Assembly (NCBI GenBank): GCA_014584695.1
Contig: JACTMI010000010.1
Coordinates: 124,001-188,000 of the forward strand
Reading direction: 5' to 3'
Origin: Acidobacteriota bacterium
GTDB lineage: Bacteria > Acidobacteriota > Thermoanaerobaculia > Multivoradales > JAGPDF01
DNA length: 64,000 bases
Shown: positions 45,131-54,600 of the stretch, in pieces
Layout of the letters: each line of letters opens with the position of its first letter
Numbering within the stretch: position 1 is the stretch's first letter
Made by a program: the position numbers and the translations under genes
The notes under the pieces: generated by a model
What the model was told of the DNA's origin: nothing
The model's input: the letters and a program-made list of their open reading frames with translations, nothing else
The model's database searches: none

Positions 45131-45157
45131 GCCGGCCGCTCGCTGGGAGCGGCCGGC
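45131..45157 (+). terminator. GC-rich hairpin after the methyltransferase gene
   Basis: Perfect 11-bp stem GCCGGCCGCTC/GAGCGGCCGGC with a 5-nt loop, 29 nt past the stop at 45101; no U-tract. Confidence 0.5.
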
Positions 45158-45250
45158 CCTGGCAGGGGTGCGCGACCGATCCCCGTGGCGGCCCGCGCGC
45201 CATCTCGAACTTCAACCCGCAACATCAGCAGGTCCAACAAGGAGCAGCAG

Positions 45251-45910
45251 ATGACCGGTTCAACGAAGTCTCACGTCCTGGGCCTCGAGCCCCACCCGAG
45301 CCGCGGCCGCCAGTGGGCGCCGCGCCACCTCCTGATCGCCGGGCTGATCGCTCTCGGAGCGCTCTCCACGGCCGCGACCGTCTCCGCCCACGGCCGCATC
45401 GACCCGCCGCCGGTGCCGGCGAACCTCGAGGTGCCGACCGGCCACCGCGCGTACCTGATCACCCGCGCCTACGGCACCCAGAATCAGATCTGCCTGCCCA
45501 ACGCCAGCTCGAGCACCGGGCTGGCGTGGAGCTTCTTCGGTCCCCAGGCGACCGGCTTCGACGCCCGGGACGGGCAGGTCCTGACCCACTATCTGAGCGC
45601 CAACCCCGACGAGGCCGGTGCCGCCCGCCCCACCTGGCAGCACTCGAAGGACACCAGCGCGGTCTGGGCGCAGGTGGTCGCCTCCTCGCTCGATCCCGAC
45701 TACGTCGAAGCGGGCGCGATTCCGTGGCTCCTGCTGCAGATCGTCGGCGCCGAAGAGGGCCCGACCGGTGGCGACAAGCTGACCGCGACCACCTACATCC
45801 AGCGCGTCGAAACCGTCGGCGGCGTCGTCGTCTCGCCCGAGTGCTACGTGCTCGGCGCCAAGCTGCTGGTCCCCTACGAAGCGGACTACGTCTTCTACCG
45901 GGCGCGCTGA
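45251..45910 (+). CDS. DUF3455-family secreted protein
   Basis: 219 residues. AAGGAG lies eight bases before ATG 45251. One hydrophobic segment (about 26-45, ending TVSAHG) looks like a long signal peptide with a charged leader. The mature part follows the DUF3455 pattern: LEVPTGHRAYLITRAYGTQNQ, WSFFGPQAT, IPWLLLQ, TYIQRVETVGG and VPYEADYVFY. Function unknown; likely periplasmic or extracellular. It is followed by a hairpin at 45938 and by the palindromic element at 45983. Confidence 0.82.
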   Translation: MTGSTKSHVLGLEPHPSRGRQWAPRHLLIAGLIALGALSTAATVSAHGRIDPPPVPANLEVPTGHRAYLITRAYGTQNQICLPNASSSTGLAWSFFGPQATGFDARDGQVLTHYLSANPDEAGAARPTWQHSKDTSAVWAQVVASSLDPDYVEAGAIPWLLLQIVGAEEGPTGGDKLTATTYIQRVETVGGVVVSPECYVLGAKLLVPYEADYVFYRAR

Positions 45911-45937
45911 CCGGGCGCGCGGCGCCCTCGGCACTGT

Positions 45938-45964
45938 CCCGCGTCACCCGCCGTGGGTCGCGGG
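45938..45964 (+). terminator. Bulged hairpin after the DUF3455 gene
   Basis: CCCGCG-(tc)-ACCC, loop GCCGT, GGGT-CGCGGG: ten pairs with a 2-nt bulge, starting 28 nt past the stop at 45910. No U-tract. Confidence 0.45.
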
Positions 45965-45982
45965 GCTAGACCGAGGAGGATT

Positions 45983-46048
45983 GCGGGGACAGGACGCGAG
46001 ACCGGCGGGCGACGCGCTCGCCTGCCGGTGCTCGTGGCCTGTCCCCGC
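45983..46048. repeat. 66-nt near-perfect palindromic element
   Basis: Left arm GCGGGGACAGG-A-CGCGAG-ACCGGCGGGCGA, 5-nt loop CGCGC, right arm TCGCCTGCCGGT-G-CTCGTG-G-CCTGTCCCCGC. About 29 pairs form, including two wobbles, with one small mismatch/bulge. It lies between convergent genes. The length exceeds ordinary terminators and fits a REP- or MITE-like mobile palindrome; only one copy is seen here. Confidence 0.65.
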
Positions 46049-46083
46049 AGCTCGCTCCGGGGCGTGACCGGCGGCGGTCTCGG

Positions 46084-47595
46084 TCAGACGCCGCCGCCGC
46101 GGACGATCTCGTGGATGGCCTTGGCGAGCTCGACGCCGGCGATGGTGTCGTAGTTGGACATCACGACCGCGACGATCCCCCGCGCCGGGTAGACGCGCAG
46201 CTCGAACTGGGTTCCGGGGGCGCTGCCGCCATGACCCCAGGAGAACACCGCGCCATCGCCCGGGCCGCTCCTCTCACCGACCGTCTCGACACTCGGGCCG
46301 AGGCCCCACCGCAGGCCCGGCAGGCCCTGCTCGACCTGCGGCGCGATCATCTGCCGCAGGGTCTCGGGGCGCAGCAGCTTGCCGCTCGCGAGCGCGCGTA
46401 CGAAGGCGACCAGATCGTCGGCCGTCGACGCGGCGCCGCCCGCCGCGCTGCCGCGACCGCCGAGCTCCACCGACTGGTACGAGCCCACCTTCACCAGGCC
46501 GGCCTCGTACTCCGGGCGGTAAGGCCGGGCGAGTCCGGGCTCGGAGCTCGAGCGGATCGGGTACCCGGTCGCACGCATGCCGGCCGGCTCGAAGATCCGC
46601 TCCGCGACGACGTCGAAGTAGCTCTTCCCCGTCACTTTCTCGATCACCAGGCCGAGCAGGATGTAGCCGGAGTTCGAGTAGGAGAACGAACCGGCGGGCG
46701 TAGCGCCCAGGTTCCGGAGCACGTGCGGCAGCATCTGACTCGTCTCGGTGATGGCGTGCCAGGCGCGCTCGTACTCCTCGTCCCAGTAGTTGCCGGCGCC
46801 CGCGGTGTGGGTGAGGAGCTGGCGGATCGTGGCCCTTTCGGCCCACTCGCGGTTCGGGAAGTCGGGGAGAATCTCGGCCAGCCGGGAGTCGAGCTCGAGC
46901 TTGCCCTGCTCGACGAGCTGAAGGGTTGCCACGGCGGTGAACAGCTTGGAGCCCGAGGCCATGCCGTGGCGCGCGGCGCGGGTCATCGCTACCCGCGGCT
47001 CGGCGACCGCGACGCCCCCGGTGTGCGACCAGAGCTCGCGCTCCCCCGCGACGACGAGGGCGACGCCGGAGAAGGGCTGCTGACGCTCGAGCGTCGCGGC
47101 GAAGCGGTCGAGCCAGGCGCGGGTCTCGGGCGCCTCGATCGGCGTCGTCGGCCGGACCATCGGCTCGATGGCCTGCGCCACGAAGACGAGCTGGAGCCGA
47201 TGCTCGTCGGCGGCCATGACACGGAACTGGAAGTTGAACCAGGCGCCGCTCTGCGCGCCGCGCACGACGACGAAGAGCAGATTGCCGTCGCGCAAGACCT
47301 GGAAGATCGCCCCTTCGAGCCGGCCGAGGTCCGCCCGATGGACGTTCATCCGCTCGACGAAACGGGGCGTGATGCCCTCCGCGACCACCCGCCGCTCGAG
47401 ATGAGCGCGCGCGAAGTCGACCAGCGGCTGATCCCCCGGGGCGTTCATCGCCGCGACGAACGCCTCCCCCCGGCGCTCCAGCAATCCGCGCAGCGCGCCG
47501 TCCAGGCCCCCGGCCGTCGGCGCTTGCGCCTCGACCCACGGCGCGGTGAGGAACAGCCACGAGACGAGCACGGACCGCCGGAGCAAGTGGCGCAT
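46084..47595 (-). CDS. Exported serine hydrolase, beta-lactamase/class C PBP family
   Basis: 503 residues from ATG 47595 with a signal peptide (1-24, ending VEAQA). The beta-lactamase domain (about 165-495) has SGSK (Ser214-Lys217), YSN near 306 and HGG (GHGGSAPG). An extra N-terminal domain of about 130 residues precedes it. Such enzymes are usually D-amino-acid peptidases or esterases rather than antibiotic-resistance beta-lactamases. It is convergent with the DUF3455 gene, separated by the palindromic element. Confidence 0.9.
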   Translation of the reverse strand: MRHLLRRSVLVSWLFLTAPWVEAQAPTAGGLDGALRGLLERRGEAFVAAMNAPGDQPLVDFARAHLERRVVAEGITPRFVERMNVHRADLGRLEGAIFQVLRDGNLLFVVVRGAQSGAWFNFQFRVMAADEHRLQLVFVAQAIEPMVRPTTPIEAPETRAWLDRFAATLERQQPFSGVALVVAGERELWSHTGGVAVAEPRVAMTRAARHGMASGSKLFTAVATLQLVEQGKLELDSRLAEILPDFPNREWAERATIRQLLTHTAGAGNYWDEEYERAWHAITETSQMLPHVLRNLGATPAGSFSYSNSGYILLGLVIEKVTGKSYFDVVAERIFEPAGMRATGYPIRSSSEPGLARPYRPEYEAGLVKVGSYQSVELGGRGSAAGGAASTADDLVAFVRALASGKLLRPETLRQMIAPQVEQGLPGLRWGLGPSVETVGERSGPGDGAVFSWGHGGSAPGTQFELRVYPARGIVAVVMSNYDTIAGVELAKAIHEIVRGGGV

Positions 47596-47838
47596 GTGGG
47601 GGCCTCTCTGGAAACCGCCGCGGATCGCGACGAGTACCCTCCCCGTGAGCAATGACAGTGCCACGCGGCGAACGCCGCGCTCCGCGCGCTCGCGAGCGCC
47701 GCTCACCCGGTAGCGGGAAGAACCTCCCTATTTCGGGAGCTCGTCGGGGGTGCGCGGCGACGGGCGGAGACCTCGAGTCCGGCCGCCCGCTGAGCGGCGC
47801 CCGATCCCGTGGCGGTTCGCCGGCCGCTGCGAAGGCCG

Positions 47839-48399
47839 CTACGGAACGTCGGCAGCGGGATCGGCGAGCAGGCCCAGCTCTCGGAGCAGCGCTTCGCTGG
47901 CGTCGAGGATCGGCTCCGCGGCACGAACCGAAACCCCTTCGCCGGCCGCGAGAGGCGCGAGCTCGCGAATGCCGTAGATGGCCCGCAAGGCGGTCAGCAT
48001 CGTCTTGCCCGCGCCCTGATCGACGGCCCGAAACTCCCGGGTCGCCTTCGGGCTCGCGGCCAGGCTCTCGAGGTCCAACGGCGGATGGGGATCGGTCGCC
48101 CGGAGGCCGGCGTCGCGCAGCCGCAGCAGGCTCTCGGCAAGCTCGACTCGCTCCAGGGCATCGGAGACCACGATCGCGGAAGGGCTTTCGATCGTCGCCA
48201 CCGACCGGATCGCGACCTCGGTTCGCATCAGCGTCAAGGCCTCCGGCGGCGCGATCTGCTCGAGATAGAAGAGCCGCGTGACGCGGGGCTGCCCGCTGGG
48301 CAAGCTCCCCGGAGGCGCTGGTTGCTCCGCGCCAAGCGAGCCGCTCGGCAGGACTGCCGCCACCATCGTCAGAACCCAGGCGCAGCGCAGTGTCGCCAT
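47839..48399 (-). CDS. Small exported protein with a lone secretin-N-like domain
   Basis: 186 residues from ATG 48399, with GGAGG eight bases upstream and a signal peptide (to about 24, SLGAEQ). Residues 40-95 (VTRLFYLEQIAPPEAL, SAIVVSDALERVELAESLL) resemble the NolW/secretin N1 module, which normally repeats in secretins. Here it is single, with no secretin barrel. It is the last gene of a possible ECF-sigma operon. Role unknown; protein-protein contact in the periplasm is plausible. Confidence 0.65.
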   Translation of the reverse strand: MATLRCAWVLTMVAAVLPSGSLGAEQPAPPGSLPSGQPRVTRLFYLEQIAPPEALTLMRTEVAIRSVATIESPSAIVVSDALERVELAESLLRLRDAGLRATDPHPPLDLESLAASPKATREFRAVDQGAGKTMLTALRAIYGIRELAPLAAGEGVSVRAAEPILDASEALLRELGLLADPAADVP

Positions 48400-48464
48400 C
48401 CGAGGCCTCCGGGGGTCAGCTACCCCTTCTACGGCGGCTCCCAAGCTCCCGTCTACCCTGGGTT

Positions 48465-49475
48465 TCAGGGCTCCTTCTGCTCCGGATCCAGGCGGAAGTT
48501 GATCGTCAGGTTGTAGAGGACTTCGACCGCCTCGCCGTCACGCGTCGCCGGCTCGAATCGCCAAGCGCGGATCGCCTCGACGGCGGCCTCGGTGAGCCCC
48601 ATCGGCATCTCTTTGAGAACGTCGACAGCCGTGACTCGGCCACGAGCATCGATCGTGGCGGCGAGGATGACCACGCCCTGCAACCGCGCCTCTTTGGCCT
48701 CGGCCGTGTAGGTGGGGGGAGGGCCGTCGATCTTGCGGGGCGCTTTGACCCTGTCACCGTCCACGCGATACGGCGGCTCCGTTCGCGGTCTCGCCGCCAC
48801 GAGACGTCCCCCTTCTGGAGAGCCGCCCCGCTCCGCCTCGAGCACCACGAAGATGAAGGTCCCGGCCAGTCGTGGTGCTCCCTGGTTCTTGGCCGTCGAG
48901 CCGCTCTCTCTCGGCGCAATCTCGCCCTCGCGCGGCTGCCGCGTGGAGACCATGAGACGGTCGCCGAAGCGGCCCCCCAGGCGCGGGGCGGAGAGCAGCT
49001 CCCCGTCCCGCTCGATCTCGGCCGTGGCAACGAAGTCCCCCATCGCCGTCGACGAGGGCGCGAGAGAAAGACGGACAGCGTACCTGGATCTCGCCGTCTC
49101 GAAGCTGGTCTCGAGCTTGCCGCCACCGGACGGCAGCAAGCCACTCTGCCGCACGACCTCGCCCAGATCTCGCAGAGCAAACAGCTCCTGGAGCTCGGCG
49201 TTGTCGCTTCCGGGCTCCCACTCCGTGAGCCAGTCCGCGAGCCGCTCGAAGCTGTAGACGCTCCCGAGCTCGGGCGCGGCGCCGAGCTGCCGGCTGCCGA
49301 CGAAGACCGACATCCGGACGCGAATGGGCAGCCGATCCTCCGTCTTCGAAATCTGCGCGGTCGTCGCCGGGGCGGCCGACGGGCCCGACAGCAGTCCCGC
49401 GAGCAAGATCAGCGCGGCAACCACACCAGGGCCTCTCCGCGCGCGCGCCTTCACCCCCGTAGCTCGGTTCGACAT
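48465..49475 (-). CDS. TonB C-terminal-domain protein (energy transducer-like)
   Basis: 336 residues from ATG 49475 with AGGAGG upstream. A hydrophobic N-terminal segment (about 17-40) serves as signal or anchor. The last 85 residues are a TonB_C domain: YTAEAKEARLQGVVILAATID, then VEAIRAWRFEPATRDGEAVEV. The middle domain is unlike TonB's Pro-rich spacer and resembles folded beta structure (RLSLAPSSTAMGDFVATAEI). It may not energise receptors but bind other envelope proteins. It is downstream of the ECF sigma/anti-sigma pair on the same strand. Confidence 0.85.
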   Translation of the reverse strand: MSNRATGVKARARRGPGVVAALILLAGLLSGPSAAPATTAQISKTEDRLPIRVRMSVFVGSRQLGAAPELGSVYSFERLADWLTEWEPGSDNAELQELFALRDLGEVVRQSGLLPSGGGKLETSFETARSRYAVRLSLAPSSTAMGDFVATAEIERDGELLSAPRLGGRFGDRLMVSTRQPREGEIAPRESGSTAKNQGAPRLAGTFIFVVLEAERGGSPEGGRLVAARPRTEPPYRVDGDRVKAPRKIDGPPPTYTAEAKEARLQGVVILAATIDARGRVTAVDVLKEMPMGLTEAAVEAIRAWRFEPATRDGEAVEVLYNLTINFRLDPEQKEP

Positions 49476-49608
49476 TTCGACTCCTCCTGTCTCGTCTCTC
49501 ATCTAATCCCTCGATGCGATCGCACGAAGCGGCTCCGTCCGATCCCCGGCTCCGTTCGCGAGCTCCAGCTCCTGGAGGCAGCCGCCCTGCTGGCCGCCCA
49601 TCCGCCGT

Positions 49609-50109
49609 TCAAGTGCCGCCCGGTCGCCGGTCCGGCAGCGCCACCAGGAGGCGCGTGCCCGAGCGCAGGGTGTGCACGATCACCCGGCGCTCGGTCTCCT
49701 CGGCGAGCTCTCCGTCTCTCGCGCCCGGAGTGCCCACTCGGCCCCCGGTCGGGTTCGAGTCCGGCCGATCGGCGACCAGCACGGCCGAGCTCTCGGCCGC
49801 TCCGGGCGGGTTCCGCCCGTGCAGAACCAGCCAGGCGAAAGAGAGCACCAGGAGCGCCGCCGCCGCGGCCACGATCAGCCCCGACCGGCCCAGGTCGAAA
49901 GGCGCCCAGGTCCGCGGCCCGCGCGCTCCCGGGCGGAGCCTCGATTCAGGTCCCGCCGTCAAGGCGGCCATCACGCGCCGCGCGGCCTCGTCGCTGCTCC
50001 GGCCGACAGGCAGGCGGCTCCACTGGCCATAGGCGTGCAAGAGACCGGTCAGGCGCTGCTCCCGCTCGCCCTCACGAGCTGCCGCTTCGGGATCCTGGGA
50101 CTTACTCAT
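49609..50109 (-). CDS. Single-pass membrane protein, candidate anti-sigma factor
   Basis: 166 residues. ATG overlaps the sigma-factor stop (ATGA), with GAGGAG upstream. A cytoplasmic N-terminus (about 1-75), one transmembrane helix (GLIVAAAAALLVLSFAWLVL) and a short external tail form the layout of anti-sigma factors. No zinc-binding HxxxCxxC is present, so this is a call from gene order. Confidence 0.6.
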   Translation of the reverse strand: MSKSQDPEAAAREGEREQRLTGLLHAYGQWSRLPVGRSSDEAARRVMAALTAGPESRLRPGARGPRTWAPFDLGRSGLIVAAAAALLVLSFAWLVLHGRNPPGAAESSAVLVADRPDSNPTGGRVGTPGARDGELAEETERRVIVHTLRSGTRLLVALPDRRPGGT

Positions 50110-50669
50110 CTCGACTCCTCTTCGAGCCACTGCCGCAGCCGCTTGCGGGCGCGATGGCGATGCACTCTCAGCGTGCTCTCGGCCATGCCCATCTCGTGTG
50201 CCGCCTCGGCGTCCGACAGGCCCTCGATCTCGGTCAGGACGAGCGCCGCGCGCTGGCGCGCCGGCAAGCGCGCGAGCAGGCGCACCGCGTCGATCTGCAG
50301 CTCGGGTCCCGCCGCGGTGCCGGTGGCGAGCCCCAGGACGAAATCCAGCGGTCGCAACAGGATCGCCCGGCGCCGGTGGCGCAGGCAGCGGCGAACCACC
50401 GCCGTGCGCAGCCAGCCAGGCAGCGCCGCCGCTTCGCGCAGGTTCGCCAGGCGATCCCAAGCGTGGACGAGCGCGTCCTGAACGATGTCCTCGGCGTCGG
50501 CCGCGGGCGCGAGGCCACGCGCCAGCCGTACCAGGCCGGCCCAGAAGTGCTCGACCAGACGGCCGTAGGCGGCCGTTTCTCCCGCTCGGGCCGCGTCCAG
50601 CCAGGCGAGCCAGGGCGGTTCGGCGGCCGGAGCCACCGCGCGATCTCCTGAGGCCGTCGAAGTCAGCAT
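50106..50669 (-). CDS. ECF-family RNA polymerase sigma factor
   Basis: 187 residues. Sigma-2 region: LARGLAPAADAEDIVQDALVHAWDRL, with the usual DxxQ(E)-like core. Sigma-4 region: RLPARQRAALVLTEIEGLSDAEAAHEMGMAESTLRVHRHRARKRL (motif continues to the C-terminus) with a clear HTH. It is followed by a coupled membrane protein, as expected for an ECF/anti-sigma pair. Targets may be the downstream TonB-type and secretin-like genes. Confidence 0.92.
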   Translation of the reverse strand: MLTSTASGDRAVAPAAEPPWLAWLDAARAGETAAYGRLVEHFWAGLVRLARGLAPAADAEDIVQDALVHAWDRLANLREAAALPGWLRTAVVRRCLRHRRRAILLRPLDFVLGLATGTAAGPELQIDAVRLLARLPARQRAALVLTEIEGLSDAEAAHEMGMAESTLRVHRHRARKRLRQWLEEESR

Positions 50670-50904
50670 CTACGAGCCTGGAGACCCGGCGGCCCGAGTT
50701 TGTTTACCGACGGCGCTCGACTCGCGCGGCCGAGACGCCGTCCAGGACCCGGCCAGTCCGACGGGCGCGCTGCCGTGGTCGGAAGAACCCGGCTCGAGCG
50801 CCGGGGCCGGCGCGGCGCTCACCGGGGACTTGCGAGCAAATCGGTACCATCTCGAGCAAGCTGCGGTCCTCGTCCTCGTCGCCGCCGATCACCTCACCCG
50901 GAGA

Positions 50905-51402
50905 CTACGCCCCGCTCTCGACCACGAATTCGGTGAAGTCCGTGGCGGGCGGCTCCGCGCCGACGGCGCGCAGCATGGAGGCGAGCTGGCCGCGGTGGTA
51001 GGTGGCGTGGTTGGCGACGTGGAAGAGCGCGTCGCGGAGCGCTAGGGAGCCGGCGGCGCCGCTGAAGTAGCGGAAGGAGAGCGGCACGTCGAGCGACGCT
51101 TCCGACCGCTCGCGCAGGAAGGCCAGGCGCCGGGCCGCGACCTCCGCGTGCTGGTCGCAGAGGAGGTGAACGTCGCCAGCCTGGAACCACTCTGGAGCCG
51201 CCGAGGGGCTCCCGCCGGCGAAGCGCTCGAGCCAGACCCAGTCGACGGCCACGACGTGGGCGAGGAGATCGCGGATCGTCGGGAAGCTGCCGTCGAACCC
51301 GCGCGCGGCGGCCGCGGCGGGCAGCGCGCGCAGGGCAGCGGCGAGCCGCTGGTCGGCCCAGTCGGTGTAGCGGTAGAGCCCGAGGAAGTCCCGCCGGTTC
51401 AT
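50905..51402 (-). CDS. DinB-family protein
   Basis: 165 residues (GTG 51408 possible). The DinB fold shows LLAHVVAVDWVWLERF and the His triad region FHVANHATYHRGQLASMLRAVG near the C-terminus. All three metal His positions are present. Members are often stress-induced metalloproteins or thiol transferases; function here is unknown. It is isolated by gaps of over 200 bp on both sides. Confidence 0.88.
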   Translation of the reverse strand: MNRRDFLGLYRYTDWADQRLAAALRALPAAAAARGFDGSFPTIRDLLAHVVAVDWVWLERFAGGSPSAAPEWFQAGDVHLLCDQHAEVAARRLAFLRERSEASLDVPLSFRYFSGAAGSLALRDALFHVANHATYHRGQLASMLRAVGAEPPATDFTEFVVESGA

Positions 51403-51651
51403 GGCCACGCAAGACTAACCAATCCCGGGCGCGGCCGCGGCGTCCGCCGACAGGACCACCATCGTGTTGCCGTCGCGCGGCAGGACGGCGTCGAAGACCG
51501 ACCGGATCGACCGCGAATCGTCCGCCGGCGACCTACCCCGGGATCGCCCCCCCCTTCTCGCGAGAATGCCGAGATTCCGCGCCGACGCGGACGCCACCGC
51601 AAGGGGCGGCCGGCACTTCGCGCCCGCCATCAGCACCGTGCTGTCGGGCGC

Positions 51652-54600
51652 TCAACCGAGCAGCGCGTTCAGGACTCCTCGCTGCACAGACCCACGATAC
51701 GACTCCGCCAGTCCCGCACGGAGTCGATCCAACTCAGCGAGATGCTCGAGAAAGGGGTGCCGACCTGCGAGATTCTCCAGCATTGGGTCCCTTCTCATCC
51801 ACGGCGAGTCCCAGTACCCGAGCTGGGCGGCGCGGCCCAGCCAGTCGAGGGCGGCGTCCAGTTCACCCAACAGCGCGTGCACCTTCGCGATCCAGAATGT
51901 GAACGTGCCGTCGGCCGCCGCACCTGGTTCCGCGAGCTTGAGCAAATCGCGGGCGCGCTCGGATTCCCCTTCGGCGGCGAGGACGAACGCGAGCACGCCC
52001 TGGGCGATGGGGTCGGCGGGGTCGAGCTCGAGGCCGCGTTCGATCCAGTGGCGGGCCTCGGCGCGGTCGCCGGCGTAGAAGGCGGCGATGCCGCGCCAGT
52101 AGTTGTAGTGGGCGAACTTCGGGCGGCGGGCGACGAGGGCTTCGGCCTCGGCGACGGCTTCTTCGAAGCGGTCGAGGTAGATCAGCACCGACAGCCTGCG
52201 AATCGAGTGCGCGAACTTGGGGTCGAGCTGCGCGGCGCGTTCGTGGGCAGCCAGGGCGTATTCCCAGAAGCCGGTGTTCTTGAACAGGTAGGAGAGGCCG
52301 TCCCAGGCCGGAGCGTGGTCGGGGGCGCGGTCGATCACCGTGGCGAAGTCCTCGAGCGCGCGCAGGTTCTCGCCGCGCTCCAGGTGGATCAGACCCAGCA
52401 CCGTCGCGGCCTCGGCGGAGTCGGGCTCCAGCGTCAGCGCCTCCGCGACCGCGGCCTCCGCGGTGTCGTAGAGCGCCACGTCGCCGGCGAACTCCGCGGT
52501 TTCCGCGTCGTGGCGGCCGAGGCGGACGAGCAGGCGCGCGCGCGCCGCGCGGGCCTCCGCCTCGGGAAGCCGGCTGGCGAGCGACAGCGCCTTGTCCAGA
52601 TAGGGCCGCGCGTCCTTGGGGTTGCGCCAGGCCGCGACGTCCGCGGCGGCCAAGTTCTTCTCGATCGCGCGGCGGAACTCCCGCCCCTTCTCCCAGTGCA
52701 CGGCGAGCTGCGCCAGCGCGCTCGCCGGGCGCGGCGCGTGCAGCCGCTCCAGCTGCTCCGCCACGCGGCGGTGCCAGAGCTCGCGCCGCTTGGGCGCCAG
52801 CTCGTCGTAGAAGGCGTGCTGGTAGAGCGAGTGCTTGAATCGGAAGCGCAGCGAGGCGCTGCCATCCGGATACTCCACCTCCCCCGCCGCCTCGATCAGC
52901 CGGTGCCGCTCCGCGAGCGACCGCAGCCGGTCCTCGACGTCCGCCTCCTCCTCCTCGATCAACCGCGACAGCACGGTCGCCGCGAAGGTCTCACCCTCGA
53001 CGCTCGCCGCGTCCAGGAGCCGCCGGTCGGCGCCGTCCAGACGCTCGACCTTCTGGCGGATGACCGCGGCGATGCCCTCCGGCACGATCCGTTCGATCGA
53101 CGGCAGCGAGCGGCGCAACAGGACCTGACCCGAGACGCGCTCGACCGCCCCCGTCGACAGCAGGTGCGCGAGCAGCGCCGAGAGGAAGAGGGGGTTGCCC
53201 TCCGTGCGGCGCAAGGCGAACTCCACCAGCTCCTCCGGCGGCGCCACGCCCAGCTCGCGGGCCAGAAAGGCGCCGACCTCCGCGCGGCCGAAGGGCGGCG
53301 GCGGCACCTCGATCCAGGGCAGCGTTCCCTGCGCCAGCCCGGCGAGCAGCGCCCGCAGCGGGTGCCGCTCGACCTCGATGTCGGCCGGCCGATAGGTGGC
53401 GGCGATCAGCACCGGCAGCTCGGATAGCCGCGGCGCCAGGAACGCCAGCAGGTCGACGCTCGCCGGATCGGCCCAGTGCAGGTCCTCGAGCCCGAGCACG
53501 ACCGGCGCGTGCCGCCCGAGCTCCTCGAGCAGCGCCGCCAGCTCGCGCGGCATCCGGTCGCGGCTGCGCCGCCCCTCCAGCCCCTCGTCGCGACCGCTGC
53601 CGCTCGTGGCGAGCGCCGGGAAGTGCGCCGCCCAGGTCGGCGCGTGGAGCGCCAGGGCGCGGGCGATCGGCTCGCGCGCCGGGCCCGACAGCAGGTCGCC
53701 GAGCGCGTCGAGGAAGGGCGAGTAGGGCTCGGCCGAGGCGAAGTGCTCGGCGGCGCGGCCGAGCGCCACCAGCGCCGCCGGTTGCTCGGAGCGGACGCGG
53801 CGCAGCAGCGCCGCGAGCAGCGTCGACTTGCCCGTCCCCGGCTCGCCCCCCAGGGTGACCAGATGCCCCTGCCCATCGGCCGCGGCCGCGGCGAGGCCTG
53901 AGAGCTGGTCGAGCTCGCGGCCGCGGCCGATCGGCTCGAGCGCGGCGGCGCCGGTGCGATCGCGCGTGCCCCGGCTGGCGCGCGCCGCAGGCGGCGTCAC
54001 CGGCCGGCCCCAACCCACCGCCGTGAGCGTCTCGGGGGCGAGCCCGGCGAGCCCCAGCGTCAGCGCGTCGGCCAGCTCGCCGGCGGTCGAGGGCCGCGCG
54101 GCGGCCTCCTTGGCGAGCGCCGCGAGCAGCGCCCGCGACACCGGCTCCGGCAGCTCCGGGACCCGCGCCGCGGGCGGCTCGGGCTCGCTCGTCAAGTGGG
54201 CTATGAGGATCGCGGGCACCGTGTGGCCCGAAAACGGCGGCGCGCCGGTCAACAGCTCGTAGGCGAGCACCCCGAGGCTGTAGACGTCCGAAGCCGGCCC
54301 GGCGGGCAGCCCCTGACACTGCTCCGGGCTCATGTAGAGCGGCGAGCCGATGGCGTTCGGTCCCGTCAGCTGCGGATCGTCGTCGCTCCAGAGCTTCGCC
54401 AGGCCGAAGTCGGCGACCTTGACCCGGCCGCCGGCAAAGAGGATGTTGCCCGGCTTGAGGTCGCGGTGGACGATCCCCGCGGCGTGGGCGGCGTCGATCG
54501 CGGAGGCGATCTGCGCCACGATCGCAACCGCCTCGCCCGGCGCCACCGCGCCGTCGCGCCCCAACCGGTCGGCGAGGCTCCCCTCCGGGCAGTGCTCCAT

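Noticed and set aside
46084-47595. Antibiotic-resistance beta-lactamase
   Set aside because: SxxK/YxN/HGG motifs are shared by the broad serine-hydrolase family; sequence features and an extra N-terminal domain do not indicate a resistance enzyme.
47664-47679. CGCGGCG-AA-CGCCGCG palindrome upstream of the serine hydrolase
   Set aside because: Short, within a GC-rich promoter-less gap, and the loop is too small for the full stem; not distinguishable from chance at this base composition.
51415-51636. 73-codon minus-strand frame between the DinB gene and the kinase/ATPase/TPR gene
   Set aside because: Short, no ribosome site, no domain; a fragment like RDGNTMVVLSADAAAAPG hints at a decayed protein end, but not enough to call.
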